A program made the translations under genes and the position numbers. Below are positions 1 through 8,876 of a stretch of 46,592 bases of DNA, piece after piece. The stretch comes from Opitutia bacterium UBA3151 (GTDB taxonomy: Bacteria > Verrucomicrobiota > Verrucomicrobiia > Opitutales > Seribacteraceae). The DNA lies in contig DEYT01000031.1 in assembly GCA_002364975.1 (NCBI GenBank), forward strand, positions 1-46,592, in the 5' to 3' direction. Within the stretch, counting starts at the first letter, position 1. The number at the start of each line of letters is the position of its first letter. The notes under the pieces were generated by a model, which had not been told where the DNA came from, did no database searches, and was given only the letters and a program-made list of their open reading frames with translations.

Positions 1-105
1 AACCCATTTGATGTCGCACCCAAGCCTTCAGTAAATCCTTTTGAATCTGCTCCAGCTCAAGTCCCTGTGCCACCAGTCAATCCTTTTGAACAGGGGTCTG
101 AGTAA
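1..105 (+). CDS. C-terminal end of an NPF-repeat protein (5' part outside window)
   Basis: The frame is open from the first base and ends at TAA 103-105, giving 34 residues. The tail is rich in Pro, Val and Ala and carries three evenly spaced Asn-Pro-Phe-Asp/Glu motifs (residues 1-4, 12-15 and 27-30 of the fragment), so it is a short low-complexity repeat tail. The body of the protein is not in the window and the function cannot be named. It converges on the minus-strand lipoprotein gene that ends at 113. Confidence 0.6.
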   Translation, partial: NPFDVAPKPSVNPFESAPAQVPVPPVNPFEQGSE

Positions 106-112
106 AAAGGGC

Positions 113-1471
113 TCAATAGGGTGAAGATTTCCAGGTGGTCAAAGAAGACTTACCGCGTAGAAAGAGCTTGGAGCCATTATTCATCAACCAGTCTGCTTGT
201 GAGGAACTTCCTTCCTCCCAATCTCTAAGTATCTTAATTCGTTTAGCAAAGATTCTTTTGTCCAAGGTATCCGTATTTTCTTTGCTGGGACTACTCCAAA
301 ATATATCAATAATTTCTCCTTTTTCATTAAGACCAACAATATCTACGGATGCCCCATCTTGTATGTATGCATCTATTCTTGGATCCTGACTAAGATCGAG
401 TTGAACCATCCACTCTTCAGTGAAAGGAATGACCTCATCCAAATACGCTTCATAGGTAGTTTTGAGAAATTTTTTGGGCAAAAGAAAGCCATCTAAATTT
501 CGAACCGCAAATTGTTTTATGTGAGAGGACCAAATGGGAACAATTTCATTGCCCCTACTATCAATCGTGTAAACCAGAGCCGGTTCCTTATCTTTATTTC
601 TGTAAGCCGGGATTTCGAGGATTGACTTGGTTGCCTCATCAATGGCCCGCGAAAACCCATCTCTAGTGGTGGGATGAATGGTATCCAGCCTGACTTTGTC
701 GGGGAGAATAACAACGAGACCTGAAGCACGGGGATAATAAAAACGCTGTTGCTCAATCAATTGACCCTTACTGCGGTTCAAATCGGAGAAGAAACCATCT
801 TCCTTTAATAATTCTTCCTGACTGAGTTGAAGATTACCTGGATGAAAAAAAGCACGATAGGGACCGACTGGAAAATCTTGATGAAATTGGGCCTCTAGTC
901 GCAAATGGTTGGTGACCTTGATTTCTTCGGGATCAACTTTTTCGGAGGAAAATAAATTTTTCAAGCGATTCCAAGAAAAATAAGATTTCTCTGAGCGGAC
1001 TTCATATAGTTTTTCGAAGAATCGAGCCTTATCACTGTTAGACGCGGGATAATACAAGGTGAAATTTCCATCCAATTTGTCATTAATAAAGCTTTTACTG
1101 TAAACGATTTCCCCAATTTTTCCATACGCGGTGAAAAGACCGTCCCTTTTACCCTTGGCATAGGATCCAGTTAGCTCTGGTAACCCATTTGTTTGCCAGA
1201 ATTCGACTTTTCCGTCCTTTAAACCATTAACAAAACCAATCTCAAAACGGACTTGTCCGTTGTCATATTTTTCAGTCACATAAGCCCGTTTTCCTTGGCC
1301 AAAAGGTTCATCGTCATCAATGGCATAAAGGATTTCATTTCCGAAGTCATCTTTGCGATATTCCACATCATCCGATGACAATCTTTTTTCTGAACAGGAA
1401 TCAAATAAAGCCAGTAGAAAGAAGCTAGCTGACAACCTCCAAGCGATAGAGTTTTGCACGGATGGAAACAT
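113..1471 (-). CDS. MORN/YwqK-type repeat lipoprotein or secreted protein, 452 aa
   Basis: The N-terminus has a hydrophobic stretch ending in Phe-Asp-Ser-Cys at about residue 26. This reads as a signal peptide with a weak lipobox, so the product is probably exported and perhaps lipidated. Residues about 65-145 hold degenerate repeats of the type G-x-Y-x-N-G-x-x-x-x-x-x-F-x-x-G-x-x-x-G, as in MORN-variant proteins of the YwqK group. The C-terminal 300 residues have no motif I recognise. ATG at 1469-1471 is used because the signal peptide starts there. The gene follows the protease-like gene on the same strand after about 48 bases and may be in its transcript. The function is unknown; MORN-like repeats usually make a beta-hairpin scaffold. 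Confidence 0.7.
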   Translation of the reverse strand: MFPSVQNSIAWRLSASFFLLALFDSCSEKRLSSDDVEYRKDDFGNEILYAIDDDEPFGQGKRAYVTEKYDNGQVRFEIGFVNGLKDGKVEFWQTNGLPELTGSYAKGKRDGLFTAYGKIGEIVYSKSFINDKLDGNFTLYYPASNSDKARFFEKLYEVRSEKSYFSWNRLKNLFSSEKVDPEEIKVTNHLRLEAQFHQDFPVGPYRAFFHPGNLQLSQEELLKEDGFFSDLNRSKGQLIEQQRFYYPRASGLVVILPDKVRLDTIHPTTRDGFSRAIDEATKSILEIPAYRNKDKEPALVYTIDSRGNEIVPIWSSHIKQFAVRNLDGFLLPKKFLKTTYEAYLDEVIPFTEEWMVQLDLSQDPRIDAYIQDGASVDIVGLNEKGEIIDIFWSSPSKENTDTLDKRIFAKRIKILRDWEEGSSSQADWLMNNGSKLFLRGKSSLTTWKSSPY

Positions 1472-1519
1472 ACGAATTTTATATTAGGATGCTCATATCA
1501 GAGTCGGCAATGTTAAAAC

Positions 1520-2293
1520 TTATTGATTTCTAGACCGGACTTGTTCTGCAATTTCCATAATATCCTCTATCGGAAGGGTGACAACCTCAGTCGGTCTTCC
1601 AGAATCCATTTTATAAACTACCACCCCTAACCACCGACCCCGCTGGTCAAATACTGGGGTTCCTGGTTCTGTGTTCTCGATCACGAAGTATGGGCGAGGT
1701 TTTTCGATCACGGCATTAACCCATCCTCTTCGGAGGGTGGATTGGCGATATAGATTACGACCTAATTTTGAAATTGAAACTACTTCGTTCAGAATTTCAG
1801 GAGTAGGGGGGGTTTTAGCACGATTCCAACCTGGAGTAGCAGAGAAGGTGAATTTCTCGGAACTTTCATCAGTTCCCGTGATTGGGAGGAGAAAAGCCAA
1901 ATCTAAATCCATGTCTTTAAGAAGTAAGCGGGCCGGAATTTCACTGCCGTCCTGCATTAATATCAAAACTTCAGTGTAATGAACTTGTACAGATGCTCCT
2001 GGGCTACGAAGTCGGGAGATGATATTCGAAGTTGGGTCGACTTTGGTAAGGGAAAGGACCGTTAGGCCATCATCTGCAATAATGGTTCCCAGGGCTTCAA
2101 GCTTTTGTTCTTGGGGAGGGAGGCTTCTGCCGCCTACACTTACCTCAACTCGCACGGTGGCCGATACCCAAGTTACACAATTTGCATTTTCTGTGAGCAA
2201 AGTGCGCCAAATCGATTCAGAATTTTTCTTTTCTGTGTTTTTTCCATGACAAAAGATCGAGGTAAGTAAAAAGATAAAAAGAAAAAATTTCAT
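1520..2293 (-). CDS. Exported trypsin-fold protein lacking the catalytic His and Ser (pseudoprotease)
   Basis: From ATG 2291-2293 the 257-residue product begins with a hydrophobic signal segment (residues 1-17). A longer frame runs upstream but would overlap the preceding htrA-like gene and lacks a signal peptide, so the internal start, 7 bases after that gene's stop, is preferred. The layout follows a trypsin-like HtrA core: a GLTVLSL segment where the His loop lies, MDLDLAFLL (Asp131) at the Asp position, and EPGTPVFDQRG at the Ser loop. Compared with the intact neighbour, the catalytic His aligns with Lys84 and the Ser with Pro210, so peptidase activity is unlikely. No PDZ domain follows. 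A regulator or substrate-binding partner of the adjacent protease is an inference from context. Confidence 0.75.
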   Translation of the reverse strand: MKFFLFIFLLTSIFCHGKNTEKKNSESIWRTLLTENANCVTWVSATVRVEVSVGGRSLPPQEQKLEALGTIIADDGLTVLSLTKVDPTSNIISRLRSPGASVQVHYTEVLILMQDGSEIPARLLLKDMDLDLAFLLPITGTDESSEKFTFSATPGWNRAKTPPTPEILNEVVSISKLGRNLYRQSTLRRGWVNAVIEKPRPYFVIENTEPGTPVFDQRGRWLGVVVYKMDSGRPTEVVTLPIEDIMEIAEQVRSRNQ

Positions 2294-2300
2294 GATCAAT

Positions 2301-4322
2301 TTAGCCCTCTTGATCCCAATCCGGTTCGAGCTCAAGAAAGAGAGTGTGGATGCCCCTGCGGATAAAAAATACAACACTTTTCTTTCTCTGGGTAATGAGT
2401 CGATTCATAATCTTTTCGAAGCCATCTACGGAATCCACGGAATTCTTCTCTACTCGAAGGAGAAGATCACCTTGCCTAAGCCCACCTAAGGCTCCCCAAC
2501 CTGCCGGTTCAACATTTTCGATGACTAGTCCGGATTGGTTTAAATCTAGGCGACGGTTGACACGATCTCCAAAGGAAAGCTCACGAAGGGCGAATTCAAA
2601 GGTTTCCTCTTCATACTTGGGGAGTTCATTGGGCGGTTCAGGCCGCTTATTGAGAGTTACCTGCAAATCAAATGCTTCACCGTTTCTTTGACCACTTAGT
2701 GTAATCGTAGAATTGATTTTATATTGCTTGAGCATGTTTCCAAATACTTCTGCGTCTTCCACTCGGTAAGACTGAATAACTTGTCCATCGATTCGAAAAA
2801 GAAGGTCATCACATTGAAGCTCAGATTGCTCGGCGGGAGATTCTGGGAAAACTTGAGCAACTCGGACGCCACGGGTGGTTCGTGGTAGCCCCAGAGCGGA
2901 TGAAAGATCTCGTGTGATTACTTGTGTGGATACACCCAACCATGGCTTCCATGCTTGTACGGGTTGATTTTCTTCCGCCTCCGGGCCGATTTTTACAACC
3001 GTAAGAAGTTGAGCCAAATTTCTCTCGAAGCGAACGATTACGGGAACGGGTTCCCTCTTGCCCCGAGTTAGTTTTCTGGTGGCTTCAATAAGATCCTTGG
3101 TATGATCAATCGGAGTCCCATTCACTTCTAAGATTACATCGCCAGGAACTAAACTTGGCTTTGCACTTGCTGAAGGTCCTCCCCGGTTCGTGGAGTGCAC
3201 CTGAACCCCCGTTTTTTTATTTCTTTGAGCTTCTAGGGAGGACATCAAGGTAAAGTTTCGGATGGTAAGGCCCCAACTTTTTAGTTCTTTTTCCTTCGCG
3301 TATGCTGGTTCTCGATGAGTAGGGGTTATTTTCCATTCTTTTTTTAAGCCATCTCGAAGACCCAGAACTTTTACTTCTTTATTTGCCGGTTTGGAATAAA
3401 CGAGCTGGTTGAAAATGGGGATATCTTCGGGGATTGTGGCCGATACTTTTTTTTGGTCGTATTGAGTAATTAAGTCACCCGCCATAATCCCGGCTTTCTC
3501 GGCTGGAGAGCCCGAGATTACTCCAGAAACCAAAATGCCAGAAGTTTTATTTTCAATCAGTGGTTGGCATTCGAGCCCAATCCAAGAACGGGAAACATAA
3601 CCTTGCGACTCCAATTTCTTAGCCACTGATTTTGCCAAATTAGAAGGGATGGCTCCACCGAGGCTTCCGATTCCGACTTCATTGATTCCGATGATCTTCC
3701 CAAATCGATCTACCAGCGGGCCACCACTATTGCCTGGGTATATTACGGCGTCATGCCCCAGCCATCTTACAAGTTCTCCAACATTTTCACCATCCAAGCG
3801 AAAGGATTGGCTACCCGCTGAAATCAAGGCAACATTGGAAATAATTCCTTTGGTGACCGATTGAGATAAACCAGCTGGACTACCCATTGCAAAACAAGTG
3901 TCGCCAACCTTTACTTTTTGTGAATTTCCAAACTCCGCGATCTTGAGTGGTTTCGAATCGGATCCATTTTCGTTCAAACGGAGGCGTAACAAAGCAAGAT
4001 CAGTCATGGCATCTGCACCAAGCAAATCCGCCATTAATTCATCTCCATTGTGAAGGCGACAGGTCAAACGGGAGGCTTTGCCAGCTACATGATGGTTAGT
4101 TAAAACAAGTCCGTCTTTGCTGATAATTACTCCACTTCCAGTGGAGCGTGCTTTCATCATTCTTCCTCCCGAGCCTTTTTCTGAAACTACTTCGATACGA
4201 ACAATCGCTTGATAAACACCCCTAACTTCATCCGTAAGAGAAAAGTTTGAATGCTCTCCTGTCAGTAAAAGGTTGAATGTATGGGCAAGCAGGGTAAAAA
4301 ATAAGAATCGAGTGAAAGCCAT
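2301..4322 (-). CDS. HtrA/DegP-family serine protease with about four PDZ-like domains, 673 aa
   Basis: This is an envelope serine protease of the trypsin-like HtrA type that would degrade or hold misfolded exported proteins. Residues 1-21 form a signal peptide. The catalytic triad is readable: His78 in LTNHHVA, Asp108 in MTDLALL and Ser199 in PGNSGGPL. PDZ-like segments follow at about 243-320, 355-430, 455-545 and 575-665, each with a GDLI/GDVIL/DDLLF/GDLLL type strand. DegP proteins normally have two PDZ domains and about 450-500 residues, so this is an extended version. It is followed 7 bases later by a protease-like gene without catalytic residues, which suggests co-transcription. The gene upstream on the other strand is divergent. 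Confidence 0.9.
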   Translation of the reverse strand: MAFTRFLFFTLLAHTFNLLLTGEHSNFSLTDEVRGVYQAIVRIEVVSEKGSGGRMMKARSTGSGVIISKDGLVLTNHHVAGKASRLTCRLHNGDELMADLLGADAMTDLALLRLRLNENGSDSKPLKIAEFGNSQKVKVGDTCFAMGSPAGLSQSVTKGIISNVALISAGSQSFRLDGENVGELVRWLGHDAVIYPGNSGGPLVDRFGKIIGINEVGIGSLGGAIPSNLAKSVAKKLESQGYVSRSWIGLECQPLIENKTSGILVSGVISGSPAEKAGIMAGDLITQYDQKKVSATIPEDIPIFNQLVYSKPANKEVKVLGLRDGLKKEWKITPTHREPAYAKEKELKSWGLTIRNFTLMSSLEAQRNKKTGVQVHSTNRGGPSASAKPSLVPGDVILEVNGTPIDHTKDLIEATRKLTRGKREPVPVIVRFERNLAQLLTVVKIGPEAEENQPVQAWKPWLGVSTQVITRDLSSALGLPRTTRGVRVAQVFPESPAEQSELQCDDLLFRIDGQVIQSYRVEDAEVFGNMLKQYKINSTITLSGQRNGEAFDLQVTLNKRPEPPNELPKYEEETFEFALRELSFGDRVNRRLDLNQSGLVIENVEPAGWGALGGLRQGDLLLRVEKNSVDSVDGFEKIMNRLITQRKKSVVFFIRRGIHTLFLELEPDWDQEG

Positions 4323-4438
4323 TAGTTGATAAAGCGTTTCTGATCTAGTGATTCGTTTGACTTGGTTTCATAGAACGGACATGAAAGGATATATCTCTTT
4401 ATAAATTCAAATGGCAAACAAACACAAGGAAACTACAC

Positions 4439-5812
4439 ATGAGTGAAGAAAATAAATCCGGTTTTTTGTTAGGTGAGCGACAGGGGCAGTTCTTGGCATT
4501 CGTACTTTGTTTTGCCGGGGTTCTTACATTGGGATGCTTACTGACTTTCGTGGTCTACATGCTAAACCAAGCTTTTACCTTTTTTTCCGGAGTAATTTGG
4601 TCGCTTGCCCTTTCTGGAATGCTTGCAATTTTGCTTCGCCCGATTGTTACATTACTGGAAGAAAAAATGGGAATGGGACGATTTCTTTCTATTGTTACCC
4701 TTTATTTTTTAGTGCTTGCTACTGCTGGCTCGGCGACTTGGTTCTTGGGAGGGAAAATTATTCGGCAAACGCAAGACTTTATTGGTTCCGCTTCGGAGTG
4801 GCCTGACCGGTTGGAAGAGAAAGGTAAGGAACACTTACCACCCGAAACTTGGGAGTCAATTTCAGGCCAGTTTGAATCCTTTAAAGAATACTGGGGGACT
4901 ACCTTAGCTCCAAGTCAGGGATCTAGCCGATTGGATCTCAATGTATCCGAAAAGGAAATATATGTTACCTTGTCCATCGAGGAACGTACCACCTTTCGTG
5001 AACTGGGAGACTTGGAAAAAACAGAGTTTTTCACTTACGAGACAGAAGCTGATCGCCTTGCTTATTTAGATCAAAAGAGTTTGGAAATGAAGAACCAGAC
5101 CATGGAGACCCTCGAAAGCAAAGGGGGAGTTATTGCAGAAAAATCTGCTGAGGTTCTAAGATCCGCCTGGCTCGGTTTAATGGGTATATTTACCAAAATG
5201 ACCTACCTCGCAGTCATTCCTATTTATTTGTTCTACTTTCTTAGTTCCAACCGTAATTTACTTGAGGACTTGGAAAAAGAACTCAGATTCATATCTGCCT
5301 CGGTGCGAGAGGATATCATTTTTTTAGTGCGTGAGTTTGTAGGAATTTTGGTAGCGTTCTTTCGAGGGCAGTTACTTATTGGGTTATTGATGGGGGTAGG
5401 CTATGCCATTGGATTTAGTCTGAGCGGATTGAAGTTTGGCATTACCTTAGGTCTTTTATTTGGCTTATTAAATATTGTGCCTTATCTTGGATCAATTGTT
5501 GGAGTGATCGTGACTTTACTCGTTGCCTATTTGCAACCGGATGGAATTGCCGAGAGTGGTCAATGGAACTTATTGCTTGGATGTGGCCTTTCCTTTGCCA
5601 TTGTTCAATTGATTGAAAGTTATTACCTGACACCCAAAATTATGGGACAGCAGACTGGTCTACATCCAGTGGTGGTAATCGTTTCGATTTTCTTTTGGGG
5701 AACTGCCTTGGGAGGAATTCTAGGCATGATTTTTGGTATTCCGCTAACCGCATTTTTCATCATTGCTTGGCGACTTCTTTGCCGGAAATATTTCAATCAT
5801 TCCGCTTGTTAA
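4439..5812 (+). CDS. AI-2E family transporter (PerM/UPF0118-type membrane protein), 457 aa
   Basis: This polytopic inner-membrane protein has two N-terminal hydrophobic segments (about residues 18-75), another at about 82-105, a soluble insert at about 110-240, and a C-terminal half of closely packed helices including LLFGLLNIVPYLGSIVG and a GLHPVVVIVSIFFWG segment. Those C-terminal motifs are typical of the AI-2E/PerM family. Members export varied small solutes or ions, and autoinducer-2 transport is shown only for a few, so the substrate is not predicted. The ATG at 4439 is preceded by AGGA at about the right distance. The GH5 gene follows closely on the same strand. Confidence 0.88.
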   Translation: MSEENKSGFLLGERQGQFLAFVLCFAGVLTLGCLLTFVVYMLNQAFTFFSGVIWSLALSGMLAILLRPIVTLLEEKMGMGRFLSIVTLYFLVLATAGSATWFLGGKIIRQTQDFIGSASEWPDRLEEKGKEHLPPETWESISGQFESFKEYWGTTLAPSQGSSRLDLNVSEKEIYVTLSIEERTTFRELGDLEKTEFFTYETEADRLAYLDQKSLEMKNQTMETLESKGGVIAEKSAEVLRSAWLGLMGIFTKMTYLAVIPIYLFYFLSSNRNLLEDLEKELRFISASVREDIIFLVREFVGILVAFFRGQLLIGLLMGVGYAIGFSLSGLKFGITLGLLFGLLNIVPYLGSIVGVIVTLLVAYLQPDGIAESGQWNLLLGCGLSFAIVQLIESYYLTPKIMGQQTGLHPVVVIVSIFFWGTALGGILGMIFGIPLTAFFIIAWRLLCRKYFNHSAC

Positions 5813-5865
5813 AAAATTTTGAGAGCTGTAAAATTCATTTTTTGGAGTTCATTTTTGGCACTAAA

Positions 5866-8709
5866 GTGAATAAACTCCATCTATTTTTCTTTTGTGTTTC
5901 AACTTTATTGATTCCAGATCGATTTATACTTTGTAACCAAGATATCGATCAAAATTCCATAGTGGTGACCAGTAATTGGAAAGCCAGTTCATGGTTCGGT
6001 TATTATTATGATAATGGGTCGGAATGGATTTACCATGAGGACTTAGAGTGGGTTTATCCATCTTCAGTAGATGGAAACTCGGTATGGTTGTTTTTGCCTT
6101 CGTTAGACTGGGCTTGGACGAAGCAGGAACATTTCCCCTGGATCTACTTCCATAAACTTCAGAATTGGAGATATTATGATTCTACCGGAGGTTTTTACAA
6201 TTTTGAGACCCTGAGTTGGACACCGAAAGAAGAATTTGAATTAGAGTTGAAAAATTTAGGGGGTGGAACCGGAGGGCAAGAATCCAATAGTACAACCGGA
6301 AATAATGGTACTACCGATTCGAATCAAACTTCTAGCAATTCCTTTTTATTGACGGTCAATAGCGGTACAGGAGGATCGGTGACGGGCGGTGGAATTTATT
6401 ATTCAGGGGATACGGCAACCATCAGGGCAAGCCCGGATACCGGTTATGAATTCTTAAGTTGGGTGGGTGCAACGGTTGGAGATTCGGTTGCGAAAACTAC
6501 CTCTGTAATTTTGGATCAAAACCTAAGTGTGACTGCTACTTTTTCATTGGTTGACTATACCCTCGAATTAATCGCTGGTGTGGGTGGATCGGTTACCGGT
6601 GCGGGGGTCTATGAATATGGGAAATCGGTTTCAATAAGTGCAAGTCCAAACCCAGGATATTACCTACAGAATTGGACCGGTGCTACCTTGGCAGATTCCG
6701 CTGCTTTAACAACCACGATTTTAATCGACCAAAATCATAGCCTAAAGGCCAACTTTTCACGTGTGCAACCGAGTCTTTCCATTACCCACGGATTGGGGGG
6801 TATCGTTTCTGGTGGTGGTTCTTATGATTATGATTCCAATGTTTCGATTATTGCCACCCCTGAAAATGGATATTACTTTCTCGAATGGAGTGGGGCTCAG
6901 GTAGCAAATTCAAGTGCTGCAACTACCACCATTCATTTGACCAAAGATTCAAATTTAACCGCTACTTTCGAGGCAAATTCAACAAGCTCACTTTCTAAAA
7001 TTGATCCCCATGAAATGGTCAGGCGAATGGGAAGAGGGATTAATCTTGGAAATGTCTTGAGTGCTCCAGAAGAGGGAAAATGGGCTCCTGCAGCTACGCA
7101 ACAATACTTCATTGATTTAAAAGATGCGAATTTTAGCAATGTTCGACTGCCCACCGATTTTTACGGTACCCGTACTACTGGGGATACGAGCATGTTTTCC
7201 ACTCTTTCAGGAACTTCGGCAGATTTCAATGGTTCGATGGATGATTTTGTAGTTTCCTCCGAATACCTCGACCGGATTGAAGAAATAATTACTTGGTCTC
7301 TCAATCAAGGCTTAATCACCATACTTGACTTCCATGGAGCAAATCTAAAATCAGAATTTCTGCATACTTTTAATGCAAGCAGTAGCGATTATATTGAACC
7401 AACTTCGGCTAGACGGGCTGCGGATTTAGTTAAGTTCCAATCCATTTGGCGGGCCATTGCCAATCGTTTCAAGGATTACCCACCCGAACTTCTTTTCGAG
7501 GTTGTAAACGAACCCTATTTCGAGCTTTCTGCGCAAGAAATGGATCAACTGAATGCCCTGATTATTTCCGTCATTCGGGCGACTGGTGGAAATAATGCCG
7601 ATCGAAATCTGATCCTTGTGGGTGGGGGTGAAAACTCTTACCTTGCTCCCCAACAGATTGATTCCTCTATTTTGGCATCCGACGATCAATTGATTGCAAC
7701 CTTTCATTATTATGACCCTTTTAGTTTTACTAGCTCCCAGAAAGATCAGTACGATGACAATGATTGGGGTACAGTGGAGGATATTGAAAGCATTCAAACT
7801 CATTTTGATACCGTCAAGTCCTGGTCGGAAACCAATCAAATTCCCATCTATCTTGGCGAGTTTGGAGCGGATAATGTAGGGGGTTACAATTATGGCTCGG
7901 GTACCCTACGAAAGATAAATTCCAACACCACAGGATACGCAGATGGTGGGCCAGATTCAGAATCCCGTCTTCTCTACCATCAGCATGTTGCTGAGGAAGC
8001 GATTAATCGCGGTTTTGCTTTTTCGGTATGGGATTCCGGTCCTACCTCGAATAAGACTATACATAAAAGAAATGATTCGAGCCTCACTTCTAATTTCGAT
8101 CTTTCATCGTTCGCGGTGAGTTCCTACGAAGAGCCCACGGTTACTGTGAGCACGGTGGTAGACTCGACTACTTGGGTACCCGAGATCAAAGATGCGATTC
8201 TAAACCATGGGACTTGGCCTGGATGTTACGGACCTTTGGGCGTGATCAAAAATCCCGGATTCGAATGCAGTCCGTATGATGAGGGCTGGAGCCTTAAGCT
8301 GGTTTCCGGATCGACCGCAGAAATTTCGAATGTTGGAAGTTCGATCTCCCGAACGGGTAATTCGGCCATGCAAATAAAGGTGAGTTCAGACCTTGGTTAT
8401 AACAAAGTTCTTCTGGAAAACACAGCTTTTGTTAGTGACTTTAATGGACAAAGAATCACGGTTGAATGCTGGATTAGGTCGAGTGTACCTGCTGAATTCA
8501 GAATGCAACTCAAAATTACCGAAAAGGAGGGAGTTGACTATGGCAACAAATTCCCCAGCTCTGACATTTTTTCGACCACCACGGAGTACCAAAGGTTTAT
8601 ATTCAGGCATACTGTCAGCAGCTCAATCGATGCGGTCCAATTTAAGTTGTTACTGGGAAAAACCCCGGCGACTTTTTTCGTGGATGACTGCTCTGCGTTT
8701 GTCGAATAA
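5866..8709 (+). CDS. Secreted multidomain GH5-type glycoside hydrolase with InlB-like repeats and C-terminal CBM-like domain
   Basis: The frame is open from 5695 inside the upstream gene, but a GTG at 5866-5868 begins a good signal peptide (NKLHLFFFCVSTLLIP), giving 947 aa. Residues about 35-125 are rich in Trp and Tyr (W-x-x-x-x-WFG, WIYH, W-x-WT, YFPWIYF-like), a pattern I associate with verrucomicrobial secreted proteins. After a Gly/Ser/Asn-rich linker come three bacterial (InlB-like) repeats at about 159-370. The catalytic domain spans about 378-770, with Glu549 in the VVNEPYF motif as acid/base and Glu665 in YLGEFGA as nucleophile, as in GH5 clan A enzymes. Residues about 800-945 look like a carbohydrate-binding jelly roll. 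The substrate is probably a beta-linked glucan or mannan; the exact polysaccharide cannot be read from sequence. Confidence 0.88.
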   Translation: MNKLHLFFFCVSTLLIPDRFILCNQDIDQNSIVVTSNWKASSWFGYYYDNGSEWIYHEDLEWVYPSSVDGNSVWLFLPSLDWAWTKQEHFPWIYFHKLQNWRYYDSTGGFYNFETLSWTPKEEFELELKNLGGGTGGQESNSTTGNNGTTDSNQTSSNSFLLTVNSGTGGSVTGGGIYYSGDTATIRASPDTGYEFLSWVGATVGDSVAKTTSVILDQNLSVTATFSLVDYTLELIAGVGGSVTGAGVYEYGKSVSISASPNPGYYLQNWTGATLADSAALTTTILIDQNHSLKANFSRVQPSLSITHGLGGIVSGGGSYDYDSNVSIIATPENGYYFLEWSGAQVANSSAATTTIHLTKDSNLTATFEANSTSSLSKIDPHEMVRRMGRGINLGNVLSAPEEGKWAPAATQQYFIDLKDANFSNVRLPTDFYGTRTTGDTSMFSTLSGTSADFNGSMDDFVVSSEYLDRIEEIITWSLNQGLITILDFHGANLKSEFLHTFNASSSDYIEPTSARRAADLVKFQSIWRAIANRFKDYPPELLFEVVNEPYFELSAQEMDQLNALIISVIRATGGNNADRNLILVGGGENSYLAPQQIDSSILASDDQLIATFHYYDPFSFTSSQKDQYDDNDWGTVEDIESIQTHFDTVKSWSETNQIPIYLGEFGADNVGGYNYGSGTLRKINSNTTGYADGGPDSESRLLYHQHVAEEAINRGFAFSVWDSGPTSNKTIHKRNDSSLTSNFDLSSFAVSSYEEPTVTVSTVVDSTTWVPEIKDAILNHGTWPGCYGPLGVIKNPGFECSPYDEGWSLKLVSGSTAEISNVGSSISRTGNSAMQIKVSSDLGYNKVLLENTAFVSDFNGQRITVECWIRSSVPAEFRMQLKITEKEGVDYGNKFPSSDIFSTTTEYQRFIFRHTVSSSIDAVQFKLLLGKTPATFFVDDCSAFVE
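6343..6972 (+). repeat. Three tandem InlB/Listeria-Bacteroides-type protein repeats within the GH5 gene
   Basis: Three consecutive segments of about 68-70 codons share the order: a strand of the type LTVNSGTGGSVTGGG, then Y-x-x-G/D-x-x-x-x-I-x-A-x-P-x-x-G-Y-x-F-L-x-W-x-GA, then a TTxxxLxxxxxLxATF end. The Trp, the paired Gly and the terminal Thr/Ala-x-Phe are kept in all three. The copies have drifted clearly, so this is a domain array and not a recent DNA duplication. Confidence 0.85.
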
Positions 8710-8725
8710 TGATGATCTCATCATT
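8708..8725 (+). terminator. Palindromic hairpin at the GH5 stop codon
   Basis: A perfect inverted repeat (AATGATG, loop ATCT, CATCATT) starts within the GH5 stop codon. The stem is 7 bp with a tetraloop and is AT-rich, followed by CTCTC rather than a run of T. It may be a weak terminator or an mRNA 3'-end stabiliser; its position is the main support. Confidence 0.3.
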
Positions 8726-8876
8726 CTCTCAAAAGACGAATGGCGATTCTTGATCATTTAGAGATTCTTCCCTTTCAAAACGGAAGGGGGTTGAGGCTTG
8801 TACCATAAATGTGCGCAAGATTGCCTTGTAAAGCACGAGTTTGATGTTTGAAACTTAAGAATCTGAAAAATTAATC

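Noticed and set aside
5695..5865. Longer N-terminus of the GH5 protein beginning inside the permease gene
   Set aside because: It overlaps the permease by 118 bases and masks the signal peptide that starts at GTG 5866.
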